Assembly (NCBI RefSeq): GCF_001598335.1
Contig: NZ_BCYT01000003.1
Span: 124,001 to 188,000 of the forward strand
Direction of reading: 5' to 3'
From: Sphingobium abikonense NBRC 16140
GTDB lineage: Bacteria; Pseudomonadota; Alphaproteobacteria; Sphingomonadales; Sphingomonadaceae
DNA: 64,000 nucleotides
The translations under genes were made by a program, and so were the position numbers. Shown here piece after piece: positions 25,600-34,958 of this stretch (positions are counted from its first letter, which is position 1; the number at the start of each line of letters is the position of its first letter). The notes under the pieces were generated by a model. That model saw only the letters and a list, made by a program, of their open reading frames with translations, was not told where the DNA came from and made no database searches.

Positions 25600-27114
25600 G
25601 TGACGCAGGAGAGCCAAACCGTTACCCCCTATGACCTTGCCGTGATCGGCGGTGGGGTGAATGGCTGCGGCATCGCGCGCGATGCGGCGGGCCGGGGCGC
25701 GAAGGTGCTGCTGCTGGAGCAAGGCGATCTGGCGCAGGGCACCTCGTCCGCCTCCACCAAGCTGATCCATGGCGGGCTGCGTTATCTGGAACATCGCGAA
25801 TTCGGCCTGGTCCGCGAGGCGTTGGCCGAACGGGAAAGACTCTGGCGGATCGCGCCGCACATCATTCATCCGATGCGGTTTGTCCTTCCCTGGACTCCAG
25901 GCCTGCGCCCGCGCTGGCTGCTGCGCCTGGGTCTGTTCGTCTATGATCATCTTGGCGGGCGGCGGGCCTTGCCGGCGACGCGAAGCATCGACCTGCGCCG
26001 TCATGTCGCCGGGCAGCCGCTGAAACCAGGTTTTTCCACCGGCTATTGCTATTCCGACGGCTGGGTCGATGATGCCCGGCTGGTGCTGCTCAACGCGCGC
26101 GACGCTGCGGATCGTGGCGCATCTGTACAGACCCGGACGCAACTTGTCGGGTTGCAGCGCGAGGGCGCGCTTTGGGCAATCGACGCGCGCACGATGGACG
26201 GCGCAGCGCTGCATTTCCACGCCCGCGCGATCGTCAACGCCACCGGCCCATCGGTTCTGGCTCTGCCGGGCGCGGGGGAAGGGCTGGCAGGTCGAAAAAT
26301 GCGGCTGGTGCGCGGGTCGCATATCGTCGTGCCGCGTCTGTTCGACCACAATTTTTCCTATTTCTTCCAACTGCCTGACGGCCGCATTTTCTTCGCCATC
26401 CCCTATGAGCGCGATTTCACGCTGATCGGCACCACCGACCAGGATCATGACAGCGAAAACGATAGGATCGTGGCAAGCGCGCAGGAAGTGGCCTATCTTT
26501 GCGCCGCCGCCGGCCGCTATTTCGCCCAGCCAGTCACGCCGGACGATGTGGTGTGGAGCTATGCCGGCGTCAGGCCGCTGATCGACGATGGCTCCGATCG
26601 GCCGGAGGCGGCAACGCGGGGCTATCAGCTGGAGCTTGACGAAGGCGGGGAGGGCGAGGCCCCGGCGCTGCATGTGCTGGGGGGCAAGATCACCACCTAC
26701 CGGCATCTGGCGGCCGAGGCTGTCGAGAGACTCCAGCCGCTGCTCCCCATGCTCCGTGGTGGCGACTGGACCGCAAACGCGCCATTGCCCGGCGGTGATT
26801 TCGCGATGACCGGATTGCCCGCGCTGCTGGACAGGCTGGCGCAGGATTATCCGTTTCTGGATGCTGCCAGCGTCGACCGCATTGGCCGCGCTTATGGAAC
26901 CGACGCCTGGACCTGGCTCCGGAGGGCGCGCGAATGGAGCGATCTTGGCGTCGCTTTCGGCGTCGGCTTTACCGAGGCGGAGGCGGTCTGGCAGATTGAG
27001 CGGGAGTGGGCACGCACCACTGAAGATATGCTGTGGCGGCGCACCAAGCTCGGCCTGCGCTTTACACCGGACCAGGTAGCCAGGCTGGAACGCTGGGTAA
27101 GGGGGAGGCGATGA
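25600..27114 (+). CDS. glpD: Aerobic glycerol-3-phosphate dehydrogenase
   Basis: The product has 504 residues. The FAD-binding motif is VIGGGVNGCGIARDAAGRG, followed by SSASTKLIHGGLRYLEHREFGLV, and VWSYAGVRPLIDDG plus HVLGGKITTYRHLAE are the C-terminal family blocks. It oxidises glycerol-3-phosphate to dihydroxyacetone phosphate at the membrane, feeding electrons to quinone. The start is GTG at 25600. The TGA overlaps the ATG of glpK (ATGA), so the two are coupled. No GlpF facilitator or GlpR repressor gene is adjacent. Confidence 0.96.
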   Translation: MTQESQTVTPYDLAVIGGGVNGCGIARDAAGRGAKVLLLEQGDLAQGTSSASTKLIHGGLRYLEHREFGLVREALAERERLWRIAPHIIHPMRFVLPWTPGLRPRWLLRLGLFVYDHLGGRRALPATRSIDLRRHVAGQPLKPGFSTGYCYSDGWVDDARLVLLNARDAADRGASVQTRTQLVGLQREGALWAIDARTMDGAALHFHARAIVNATGPSVLALPGAGEGLAGRKMRLVRGSHIVVPRLFDHNFSYFFQLPDGRIFFAIPYERDFTLIGTTDQDHDSENDRIVASAQEVAYLCAAAGRYFAQPVTPDDVVWSYAGVRPLIDDGSDRPEAATRGYQLELDEGGEGEAPALHVLGGKITTYRHLAAEAVERLQPLLPMLRGGDWTANAPLPGGDFAMTGLPALLDRLAQDYPFLDAASVDRIGRAYGTDAWTWLRRAREWSDLGVAFGVGFTEAEAVWQIEREWARTTEDMLWRRTKLGLRFTPDQVARLERWVRGRR

Positions 27115-28586
27115 AGGAGGCCAGATTGCTGGTGCTGGATGCGGGCACCACATCGACCCGCGCCATGCTCTATACTCCCGATGGCAGGCGTATTGCGACG
27201 GCGCAGCGCGCGCTCAGCCAATTCTTTCCCCGGCCCGGCTGGGTCGAGCAGGATGCCGCCGAGATATGGGCGCTAAGCCTGGCCTGCGCACGCGACATGG
27301 TGGCCAGGGCGGGTGGTGCGGACCGCATTGCCGCCATCGGCATCACCAACCAGCGGGAAACCGTTATAGCCTGGGACAAGCGCAACGGCCAGCCGATCGC
27401 CCCGGCAATCGTCTGGCAGGATCGTCGCACTGCCGACCAATGCCAGGCTTTGCGTGAGGCGGGGCATGAGGAGATGGTCCAGAGGCGGACTGGCCTGGTC
27501 ATCGACCCTTATTTTTCCGCCACCAAGATGCGCTGGCTGATGGATCATGAGCCAGCGGTCATACAGGCCGGCGATGCTCTGGCGTTCGGCACGGTCGAAA
27601 GCTGGCTGGTCTGGAACTTGACCGGCGGCCTGCATATCAGCGACGCGAGCAACGCCAGCCGCACGCAATTGCTGGCGCTCGATGGCGCAAGCTGGGATCG
27701 GGAATTATGCGACCTGTTTGGCGTACCGATCGCAGCGCTTCCCGACATCGTCGACAATGCTGGTCATTTCGGCCCGACCAGCCTTGCCCTGCTCGGCGGA
27801 TCGATTCCGATCTGCGGCCTTGCCGGCGATCAGCAGTCAGCAACGATCGGGCAAGGCTGCCTGTCTCCGGGACAAGCCAAGGCGACGCTGGGCACCGGCG
27901 CCTTCATCCTGACGCCGACCGGTACGGTCCCGCCCCGATCGGAAAACCGGCTGCTCGGCACCATCTTGTGCCAGCTGGGCGGTCAGCGCCGCTATGCGCT
28001 CGAAGGGTCGATTTTCGTTGCGGGCAGCCTCATCAAATGGCTGCGGGACGAATTGGGGCTGATCCAAGCGGCGGAAGACACAGAGGCTTTGGCCCGCTCC
28101 GTCCCCGATAATGGCGGCGTGTCCTTGCTGCCCGCCTTGTCGGGCCTTGGCGCGCCACACTGGCGGCCCGACGCGCGCGGGGTGATAGCTGGCCTGACAC
28201 AAGGCACGACCCGCGCGCACATTGTGCGGGCTGCGCTCGAATCGATGGCGCATCAGCTGCACGATCTGGCCACGGCCTTCGCCGCCGATGGTGCGCCATG
28301 GACGGATTTGCGCATTGATGGGGGCATGAGCGCCAATGACTGGATCGCGCAGGATCTGGCCGACATGCTGAACCTGCCTGTCGAGCGTCCCACCGATGTC
28401 GAAACCACCGCGCGGGGCGCCGCGATGCTGGCTGCGGTTGGATCGGGTCTGCACGCCACATTGGAGGACGCGGCGGCGATCATGCCCAGTCGGCGGCGGT
28501 TTCAACCCGGCATGGACGCGCAGCTGCGAGCGGCGAGACTTGCGACTTGGCGCGCGCTTTTGCGGGCGGCGAAGGCAGCATCGTGA
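27111..28586 (+). CDS. glpK: Glycerol kinase
   Basis: The product has 491 residues of the FGGY kinase family. It starts LLVLDAGTTSTRAMLY (ATP/phosphate loop), with ITNQRETVIAWDK, WQDRRTADQC and GDQQSATIGQGCLSPGQAK downstream. The C-terminal DGGMSANDWIAQDLADML is the second FGGY signature region. It phosphorylates glycerol to sn-glycerol-3-phosphate for GlpD. The ATG at 27111 follows GGGGGAGGCG. The order glpD-glpK with overlap makes a complete glycerol-to-DHAP module. Confidence 0.96.
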   Translation: MKEARLLVLDAGTTSTRAMLYTPDGRRIATAQRALSQFFPRPGWVEQDAAEIWALSLACARDMVARAGGADRIAAIGITNQRETVIAWDKRNGQPIAPAIVWQDRRTADQCQALREAGHEEMVQRRTGLVIDPYFSATKMRWLMDHEPAVIQAGDALAFGTVESWLVWNLTGGLHISDASNASRTQLLALDGASWDRELCDLFGVPIAALPDIVDNAGHFGPTSLALLGGSIPICGLAGDQQSATIGQGCLSPGQAKATLGTGAFILTPTGTVPPRSENRLLGTILCQLGGQRRYALEGSIFVAGSLIKWLRDELGLIQAAEDTEALARSVPDNGGVSLLPALSGLGAPHWRPDARGVIAGLTQGTTRAHIVRAALESMAHQLHDLATAFAADGAPWTDLRIDGGMSANDWIAQDLADMLNLPVERPTDVETTARGAAMLAAVGSGLHATLEDAAAIMPSRRRFQPGMDAQLRAARLATWRALLRAAKAAS

Positions 28587-28625
28587 GCGAAAAATTAAGG
28601 ATGCCGCCCTATCGTCCCACGCACC

Positions 28626-30410
28626 ATGTCGCGGTTTTCTCTTCGTAGTCCTCAATCGCCTTTTGCGCCCGTCATAACCGGCTGCGTCTATTTCGCGGCG
28701 GCGAGCTTCACCGTGTCGATTTCACGCTTCGAAGGGGGGCTGGCTTTCATCTGGATCGCCAATGCGTTCCTCATGGCGGAATTGCTGACCACCCGCACAT
28801 CCTATTGGCCAAGGGCGGTCGTTGCCTGCGCCATTGCGAGCGCCATCGCGACTGCCTTGTTCGGCATCGGCCCTGTCGCAGCGGCGCCGATGGCCCTGAT
28901 CAACGTCAGCGAATCGCTGATCGTGGCGGTGATCTGCCGATCTTTGCTCAAGGATGATGTCGTCACGGGGTCTTTCAAACCCCTGGTGGTGTTCATCCTC
29001 GCGCTGTGCGGCGTGGCGGACATCGTCACGGGTGTGGCCGCTGCGGCGGTCGCGTCGGCGACCACGCCGGTCGGCTTCAGTGCATCCTGGCTGCAATGGT
29101 ATTCGGGTCATGCACTGGGCGGCCTGACCTGCACGCCGGTCGTCATATTGCTGCTTCAGGGCGAATGGTCGCGCTGGCTGCGCGATACGCCCAAGGCGGT
29201 TAAGATCGAGGCGCTGATCCTGCTTGCCCTGTTCACGCTGGTGACGGTGCATGTCTTTTACTGGGCGCGTTATCCCATGCTGTTCGCGCCGATGCTGCCG
29301 CTTGTCCTGATCGCCTTTCGCGTGGGGCATATCGGAGCGGCTGCGTCCATCGTCATCCTGGCGGTGATCGGCGGGGTGGCGACGATGTCGGACACGGGCC
29401 CACTGATGCTGATTCCGCTGTCGACGGGCGAGCGGGTGCTGGCGTTTCAATTTTATCTGGCGCTCAGTTTCCTGCTGTCGATGCCTGTTGCGGCCGAACT
29501 GAACGGGCGCCGCCGCCTGTTCCAGATGTTGCAGGAAAGCGAATCGCGCTTTCGCGCCATTGCTGAACATAGCGGCGATGTCGTGCTGAACATCAGTCTT
29601 TCTGGCACGGTCGAATATGCGTCTCCATCGGCACAGGACATGATTGGCTGCGCCCCCGCGCTTTTGGTGGGGCAGAGCGTGACCGAACTAGTCGATGCGC
29701 AGGACCGGGAAGCCGTGCAGACAATCCATGCGCAGGCGCTGGCGCAGCCCGGCAGTGTCCAGCAGGCGGAATTCCGCCCGCTGACGGCGTTGAGCGATCT
29801 GGATTGTTGCGAAATGGTCAGCCGAGCGGTCGTGGACGAACGCGGCCAACCGGTTGGCGTCGTCAGCATGATCCGCGACATATCCCGGCACAAGGCCCGC
29901 CAGCGCGCGCTGCAACAGGTGGCTGCGCACGACGCATTGACTGGCGCGGACAGCCGCCGCGCCTTTCTGGACAAGCTGGACGCTGAAATGCTGCGCGCGG
30001 CCGATGGGGCGCGGTCCTGCCTGCTGCTGATCGACCTCGATCATTTTAAGGCGGTCAATGATCGCTACGGCCATGGCGGGGGCGACCGTGTCCTGACCAG
30101 TTTCGTGCAGCGCATCCTGCCCGAATTGCGGGACGGGGACAGCATCGGGCGGCTGGGGGGCGAAGAATTCGCGATCCTGCTCGCCGATTGCGACCGGCGC
30201 GATGCCAGTCAATTGTGCGACCGGCTGCGCCAGCGGCTTGCGGCGCCGATCAGCGTCAACGATCAGGCCGACGCAATCGCCGTGACCTTCAGCGCCGGGC
30301 TGGTGCAGCTGGATGGCGGGTCGACCCGATCGGCGATGCTGGAGGCTGCGGACCGCGCTTTGTATGATGCGAAACATAGTGGCCGCAATTGCCTTCGCCT
30401 GGCTGCCTAG
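28626..30410 (+). CDS. MASE1-PAS-GGDEF diguanylate cyclase
   Basis: The product has 594 residues. About eight hydrophobic segments fill residues 15-290 (MASE1 integral membrane sensor, e.g. GLAFIWIANAFLMAELL). A PAS domain lies near 300-425 (ESRFRAIAEHSGDVVLNIS, and SMIRDISRHKARQRAL as PAC end), and the GGDEF domain follows, with active-site motif RLGGEEFAILLAD near residue 510 and DLDHFKAVNDRYGHGGGDRVL. It makes c-di-GMP in response to an unknown membrane signal. The RxxD inhibitory site is not evident before GGEEF. It starts 40 bases after glpK and may be co-transcribed. Confidence 0.93.
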   Translation: MSRFSLRSPQSPFAPVITGCVYFAAASFTVSISRFEGGLAFIWIANAFLMAELLTTRTSYWPRAVVACAIASAIATALFGIGPVAAAPMALINVSESLIVAVICRSLLKDDVVTGSFKPLVVFILALCGVADIVTGVAAAAVASATTPVGFSASWLQWYSGHALGGLTCTPVVILLLQGEWSRWLRDTPKAVKIEALILLALFTLVTVHVFYWARYPMLFAPMLPLVLIAFRVGHIGAAASIVILAVIGGVATMSDTGPLMLIPLSTGERVLAFQFYLALSFLLSMPVAAELNGRRRLFQMLQESESRFRAIAEHSGDVVLNISLSGTVEYASPSAQDMIGCAPALLVGQSVTELVDAQDREAVQTIHAQALAQPGSVQQAEFRPLTALSDLDCCEMVSRAVVDERGQPVGVVSMIRDISRHKARQRALQQVAAHDALTGADSRRAFLDKLDAEMLRAADGARSCLLLIDLDHFKAVNDRYGHGGGDRVLTSFVQRILPELRDGDSIGRLGGEEFAILLADCDRRDASQLCDRLRQRLAAPISVNDQADAIAVTFSAGLVQLDGGSTRSAMLEAADRALYDAKHSGRNCLRLAA

Positions 30411-30442
30411 CCCGATATTCGCGACCTCGTTTAATTCGCAAT

Positions 30443-30460
30443 GATATGTTGTAACTTGAT
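30443..30460 (+). promoter_or_regulatory. Possible Zur-like box upstream of merC-like gene
   Basis: GATATGTTGTAACTTGAT lies 27-44 bases upstream of the ATG at 30487. It is a degenerate palindrome around GTT-GT-AAC and resembles the ATGTTAT/ATAACAT style of Zur sites. MerC-domain genes in sphingomonads may be zinc-linked. This is a weak, unverified call. Confidence 0.25.
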
Positions 30461-30486
30461 CCGGGCTGGCCTATGTAGCCGGGACC

Positions 30487-30864
30487 ATGTCGCACAGCCT
30501 CCGCCAAGCCCTCGTCTCCGGACGACTCGATCGCCTCGCGATCGCAGTATCGGGCCTGTGCGTCGCCCATTGTTTCGCGACTGCCGTCGTGCTTGGGTTG
30601 CTTGCGTCGGCCGGCGGGATTTTCGAAAGCCCGATCTTTCATGAGGCCGGTCTGGTAATCGCCATAGCGCTCGGCGCGATTGCACTGGGGCATGGGGCGA
30701 TCGTCCATGGCTTCATGATGCCGGCCGCTGTCGGATCGCTGGGCCTCGGCGTCATGACGGGCGCGCTGACGATGGATCATGGGTTGCAGGAAAGCGTCTA
30801 CACGCTGATCGGCGTCGGCATCCTGGCGCTTGGCCATGATCTCAATCACCGGGCCAGCCACTAG
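30487..30864 (+). CDS. MerC-domain membrane protein
   Basis: The product has 125 residues with four hydrophobic segments. LAIAVSGLCVAHCFATAVVL carries the Cys-x3-Cys pair (CVAHC) that marks MerC-type proteins. HGAIVHG and GHDLNHRASH add His-rich ends. MerC transports Hg(II) in mer operons, but no merA, merT or merP is near, so mercury resistance is not supported. A general metal role (for example zinc) is possible. It converges with glpX, 27 bases between stops. Confidence 0.85.
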   Translation: MSHSLRQALVSGRLDRLAIAVSGLCVAHCFATAVVLGLLASAGGIFESPIFHEAGLVIAIALGAIALGHGAIVHGFMMPAAVGSLGLGVMTGALTMDHGLQESVYTLIGVGILALGHDLNHRASH

Positions 30865-30891
30865 ACGTTCATCGGGGCAATGGGCGCTGGT

Positions 30892-31881
30892 TCAGCCTTT
30901 TTCTGACGGCTCGCGCGTGCGATGTTCGCCTTTTACCCAGCGCACGGTGCCGGTGCTGGCGCGCATCACCACGCTCTCCGTCGTCAGCTTGCCGCCGGGT
31001 AGCCGCTTGACCCCGTCGAGCAGCGAGCCGTCGGTCACGCCCGTCGCGGCAAAGATGCAATCGCCCTTGGCCAGATCCTTGAGGTCGTAGATTTTTTCGA
31101 AATCGGTGATGCCCCATTTGCGCGCGCGTTGGCGTTCATCGTCGTTGCGGAAGAGCAGGCGGCCCTTGAACTGGCCGCCGACGCAGCGCAGCGCAGCGCA
31201 GGCAAGCACCCCCTCGGGCGCACCGCCTGATCCCATATACATGTCTATCGTGGTTTCCGGATCAGTCGTCGCGATGACGCCAGCCACGTCGCCATCGGGG
31301 ATCAGCATGATGCCGCATCCGATCGCGCGCAATTCGGTGATCAGCTTCTCATGACGCGGGCGATCGAGCACGCACACGATGATCTCATGCGGCTCGACGC
31401 CCTTGGCCGCCGCCACCGCCGAGACATTGTCGCGGACGGACCGATCCAGATCGATGACCCCGTCGGGATAGCCCGGACCCACGGCCAGCTTGTCCATATA
31501 GACGTCCGGCGCGTTGAGCAGCCCGCCTTCCTCTGCGATGGCCAGCACGGCAAGCGCGTTCGGCCCCGCCTTGGCAGTGATGGTGGTGCCCTCCAGCGGG
31601 TCCAGCGCAATGTCGATCCGTGGTCCCTTGCCGATCGCGCTGCCGACCTTCTCGCCGATATAAAGCATCGGCGCTTCGTCTCGCTCGCCTTCGCCGATCA
31701 CGACGGTGCCATCCATGTAGAGATCGTTGAAAGCCAGGCGCATGGCTTCGACCGCGGCGGCGTCGGCGGCCTTTTCATCACCGCGCCCGATCAGCCGGGA
31801 CGCTGCGATCGCCGCAGCTTCGGTCACGCGGACCATCTCCAGCACCAATACCCGGTCCAGGTTCGCGCCTGCCTGTTCCAT
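30892..31881 (-). CDS. glpX: Class II fructose-1,6-bisphosphatase
   Basis: The product has 329 residues. VIGEGERDEAPMLYIGE and DIALDPLEGTT are the metal- and phosphate-binding motifs of GlpX, and DMYMGSGGAPEGVLACAALRCVGGQ is highly conserved. It dephosphorylates fructose-1,6-bisphosphate in gluconeogenesis, needed when growing on glycerol or C2-C4 substrates. The ATG at 31881 follows AGAGGA; a GTG at 31884 is one codon upstream. In many alphaproteobacteria glpX follows hom directly; here a gene on the other strand lies between. Confidence 0.96.
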   Translation of the reverse strand: MEQAGANLDRVLVLEMVRVTEAAAIAASRLIGRGDEKAADAAAVEAMRLAFNDLYMDGTVVIGEGERDEAPMLYIGEKVGSAIGKGPRIDIALDPLEGTTITAKAGPNALAVLAIAEEGGLLNAPDVYMDKLAVGPGYPDGVIDLDRSVRDNVSAVAAAKGVEPHEIIVCVLDRPRHEKLITELRAIGCGIMLIPDGDVAGVIATTDPETTIDMYMGSGGAPEGVLACAALRCVGGQFKGRLLFRNDDERQRARKWGITDFEKIYDLKDLAKGDCIFAATGVTDGSLLDGVKRLPGGKLTTESVVMRASTGTVRWVKGEHRTREPSEKG

Positions 31882-31982
31882 CACATCCTCTTCTCTTTTC
31901 TATTGCCCCGCCGATAGGCGCTCGCTGCCGCCTTGTCGAGCATGGCCCTCATTCGGCCATGATCGAATGATCGTGTGATCGC

Positions 31983-32417
31983 ATGCGCCTGGCAGCTCTT
32001 CTTTTCACTTTGATGCTGCTGTCGCCGGGCAGGGGGCAGGCGCAGGACAGACCCGATCCGATGGCAGCCTATCGGGCCAAGACGCAGGTGCTCAAGCCCT
32101 GCGATCGCAGTGGTGGGGGCATCGTGGTGTGCGGCAACCGCGCAGAGCGCAACGCGCGTCAGCGCTTGCCATTGCCCAGGGAGACTGACGAGGGCCGCAT
32201 CGTTGTTGGCGACGCACCGCGCGCATCGGCCGCGCCGGTGCGGCAAGGGGCGTGCGGCGTGGTCGGCGGGCAGGGAGCGGGCTGTGTTGGCGGGTTGAAC
32301 GCGATCAAGGTCATCGACATGCTCGGAAAGGGTGCAACGCTCCTGATTGATCCCGATGCCGATGTTGCGTCGCCACCGCCCTTGCCCGAAAAATTTCGCG
32401 GCGCGACGCCGCGCTGA
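31983..32417 (+). CDS. Secreted protein of unknown function, CxxC-like motif
   Basis: The product has 144 residues. A signal peptide (MRLAALLFTLMLLSPGRGQAQ) is followed by PCDRSGGGIVVCGNRAERNARQRLPLP, in which the C-x8-IVVCG-x-R-xRLPLP pattern recurs in sphingomonad secreted proteins. Two more Cys (GACGV, AGCVGG) bring the total to four, which could form two disulfides. No enzyme motif is seen. The gene lies on the plus strand between hom and glpX, which are both on the minus strand; its 3' end is 8 bases from the hom stop. Confidence 0.7.
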   Translation: MRLAALLFTLMLLSPGRGQAQDRPDPMAAYRAKTQVLKPCDRSGGGIVVCGNRAERNARQRLPLPRETDEGRIVVGDAPRASAAPVRQGACGVVGGQGAGCVGGLNAIKVIDMLGKGATLLIDPDADVASPPPLPEKFRGATPR

Positions 32418-32424
32418 CCTGCGC

Positions 32425-33744
32425 TTAGTCCAAGATGTGCATCACCATCGGCGCTTCAAGCAGGCTGTCCGATCCGCTCAATCGCTCCAGCGTGTCGCGC
32501 ACACATTGTTCCGCGCCTGCATGGGTGACGATCGCCACCAGCACGCCATCTTCCTGATTGGCGCCGCGCTGGATCATGCTTTCAATCGACACGCCTGCGT
32601 CGCGGGTCGCCGCCGCAATCTCCGCCAGAACGCCGGGACGGTCCTTGACCCGGAACCGCAGATAGGCGCGGCCCACGCGCGCGCCGGCATCGGCCGTCTT
32701 GTGGGGGGCCAGCGCGGCGACCGGCATGGCGAAGGCGTCGCCATATTCGTCGCGCGCCACGTCGATCAGGTCCGCGACGACGGCCGATGCGGTGGGACCA
32801 TCGCCAGCGCCCCGTCCTTGGAAGAAAAGGCGGCCGACGAAATTACCCTCCGCCACCACCGCATTCAGCGATCCGTCGACATGGGACAGCGGATGATCGA
32901 GCGGCACCAGCATGGGATGGACGCGCTGGAACAGGCCGCCGTCCGGGCCGTCGTCCGGGGCGTTCTGGGCCATGCCGACCAAGCGAATGCGATAGCCCAG
33001 TGCTGCGGCTTCCGCGATGTCGGCGGCGATGACGTGGCGGATGCCGGTGGTCGCCACCGCATCGAAATCTAGTTCGGTCCCGAAGGCCAGGCTGGCCAGG
33101 ATCGACAGTTTGTGCGCGGCGTCCACCCCGTCGATGTCGATACCGGGATCGGCCTCGGCAAAGCCGAGGTCCTGCGCTTCCTTGAGCACATCGTCGAAAC
33201 TGCGCCCCTCCTTTTCCATCGTGGTCAGGATGTAATTGCAGGTGCCGTTCAAGATGCCGTAGACGCGGCTGATCTCATTGGCCGCAGCGCCTTCGCGCAT
33301 GCCCTTGATGACCGGAATGCCGCCCGCGACCGCGGCTTCATATTTGAGCGCGATACCGCCCGTTTCGGCCAGCCGGGCGAGATCCAGGCCGTGATGCGCC
33401 AGCATCGCCTTGTTGGCGGTCACGAACGGCTTGCCTGCGTTGAGGCACTGGCGCGCCAGGGTCAGCGCCGGGCCATCCGCGCCGCCGATCAATTCCACCA
33501 CGACATCGACATCGTCGCGAGCCGCCAGCGTGGTCATGTCATCCACCCACTCATAGGGTGAAAGATCGACGCCGCGATCCTTGCTGCGGTCGCGCGCGGA
33601 TATGGCAACGATCTGTATCGGGCAGCCGGCGCGGCGGGCGATCAGGTCGCCATTGGTTTCCAGCAACCGGATAACGCCGCCACCCACCGTACCGAGGCCG
33701 ACGAGCGCGACGCGCAACGGGGCATGGCGGTGCAGATTGGTCAT
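32425..33744 (-). CDS. hom: Homoserine dehydrogenase
   Basis: The product has 439 residues, with an N-terminal NAD(P) Rossmann motif VALVGLGTVGGGVIRLL, a catalytic domain (KPFVTANKAMLAHHG, GGIPVIKGMREG, GILNGTCNYILTTME, ADPGIDIDGVDAAHKL) and a C-terminal ACT domain (FRVKDRPGVLAEIAAATRDAGVSIESM). It reduces aspartate semialdehyde to homoserine for Thr/Met/Ile synthesis; the ACT domain suggests threonine feedback. The ATG at 33744 starts MTNLHRHAPLRVALVG; the frame is open to 33807 but without homology. Confidence 0.96.
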   Translation of the reverse strand: MTNLHRHAPLRVALVGLGTVGGGVIRLLETNGDLIARRAGCPIQIVAISARDRSKDRGVDLSPYEWVDDMTTLAARDDVDVVVELIGGADGPALTLARQCLNAGKPFVTANKAMLAHHGLDLARLAETGGIALKYEAAVAGGIPVIKGMREGAAANEISRVYGILNGTCNYILTTMEKEGRSFDDVLKEAQDLGFAEADPGIDIDGVDAAHKLSILASLAFGTELDFDAVATTGIRHVIAADIAEAAALGYRIRLVGMAQNAPDDGPDGGLFQRVHPMLVPLDHPLSHVDGSLNAVVAEGNFVGRLFFQGRGAGDGPTASAVVADLIDVARDEYGDAFAMPVAALAPHKTADAGARVGRAYLRFRVKDRPGVLAEIAAATRDAGVSIESMIQRGANQEDGVLVAIVTHAGAEQCVRDTLERLSGSDSLLEAPMVMHILD

Positions 33745-33819
33745 GGCGGCGGCTTTCCTTCTGGTTCCCAATGCCGTGCTGATAGCCATGTCTGCCCGCC
33801 TGTCCAAGGAAAAGCGCCC

Positions 33820-34704
33820 TTATCCGACGCTGCGGTTCCGGCGGCAGGAGCCGAGCGCGGCGATCACCAATTGATAATCCGCGCGCGCGGCCTGGGCGTC
33901 GGAAGGCGAGAGGGTGCGGACCGATTGCGGCGGCAGGACGGGCGGCAGGCCGCAGGCGAGGCGATACCAAAGCAGGCTGCCCTCCTCGGGCGGGCGGGCG
34001 GCCTCGTCCACGATCTCGCCCAGCGCCACGGCCCAGCGCGGTGCCTGTCCCGGCCGTCGCAGGATCGAAAGCGACACGGGATCGCCTGTTTCCGTCCGCA
34101 GGAATATCTGCGTCTCGCTTTCCCCGGCGATGGTGCCCGCAACATGGAAGGCTTCGCCGGGGCCGAGGATACGGGGCGGCGCATCGGGGGCGACCAGTGC
34201 GGACAGGATCGTGCGGATGCGCGCGACAGCCTGGGGTGTCGTCGGAAGCTGGGCGTCAGGCGCCACCAACTGGACTTCGCCGGGCTTCCCCCCGGCACGG
34301 GCAAAGATGATCACCTCGTCCTTCTTGAGCTTGGGCAGCTTGCCACGCCCGTCGAGCGGGGCGTCATAGAGATAGGTGACGCTGGGGCTGATGCCGCCTT
34401 CGCCGCGAATCAGGCCAAGGGTTTCCGCTTCGATATAGACGCGCCGATGCCCTTTCTGCACGCCTGTTGCCCGATCCGGCTTTAGCGCGATGCTGTTGCG
34501 AATCCGCACATGGGCGACCAGCGGCGCCTGTTCGGCAAGGTCCACGACGTCCGCATAGGTTAATCCCCCGACATCGCGCGTTGACGCCTCCGATGATGAC
34601 GTTACCATCGGAGTGTCTTGTGCAAATGTCGGAGAAACCCCGGAAGGTGCGGCGGAAATGAGGCAGGCCAGCATCAGGCTGCAACGGTAAGTGGCGGGTT
34701 TCAT
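33820..34704 (-). CDS. Secreted protein of unknown function
   Basis: The product has 294 residues. A signal peptide region (SLMLACLISAAPSGVSPTFA) is followed by a mixed domain with TYADVVDLAEQAPLVAHVRIR, VYIEAETLGLIRGEGGISP and KKDEVIIFARAGGKPGEVQLVAP. Two Cys near the C-terminus (ACGLPP and SCRRN) may form a disulfide. I do not recognise a family. It lies 75 bases upstream of hom in the same direction and could share its transcript. Confidence 0.7.
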   Translation of the reverse strand: MKPATYRCSLMLACLISAAPSGVSPTFAQDTPMVTSSSEASTRDVGGLTYADVVDLAEQAPLVAHVRIRNSIALKPDRATGVQKGHRRVYIEAETLGLIRGEGGISPSVTYLYDAPLDGRGKLPKLKKDEVIIFARAGGKPGEVQLVAPDAQLPTTPQAVARIRTILSALVAPDAPPRILGPGEAFHVAGTIAGESETQIFLRTETGDPVSLSILRRPGQAPRWAVALGEIVDEAARPPEEGSLLWYRLACGLPPVLPPQSVRTLSPSDAQAARADYQLVIAALGSCRRNRSVG

Positions 34705-34958
34705 CTACTGCTTCGTCCTGTATTTTCAGCCCGTGGCGGGAATGTCACAGGCAAGTGTTTCTGATAGGAAATGGTAAACGCAAATGAAGATAACGATAAA
34801 GCGTTTGCGTGCCACGATGCGTCGCGATAGGAGTTCGCTCGGTAGCAAATGAACGGACAGGGGCCAAAGGTGGCCGGGATAAGCCCGGACAGCTTGGGTC
34901 GTTTTTGGCTGATTTGTATAAACCACTGGTAAGATGAGTTAAGGAGTGTCGTTGCCGA

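Noticed and set aside
25576-27153. 525-codon minus-strand frame
   Set aside because: It is antisense to glpD, which has all family motifs.
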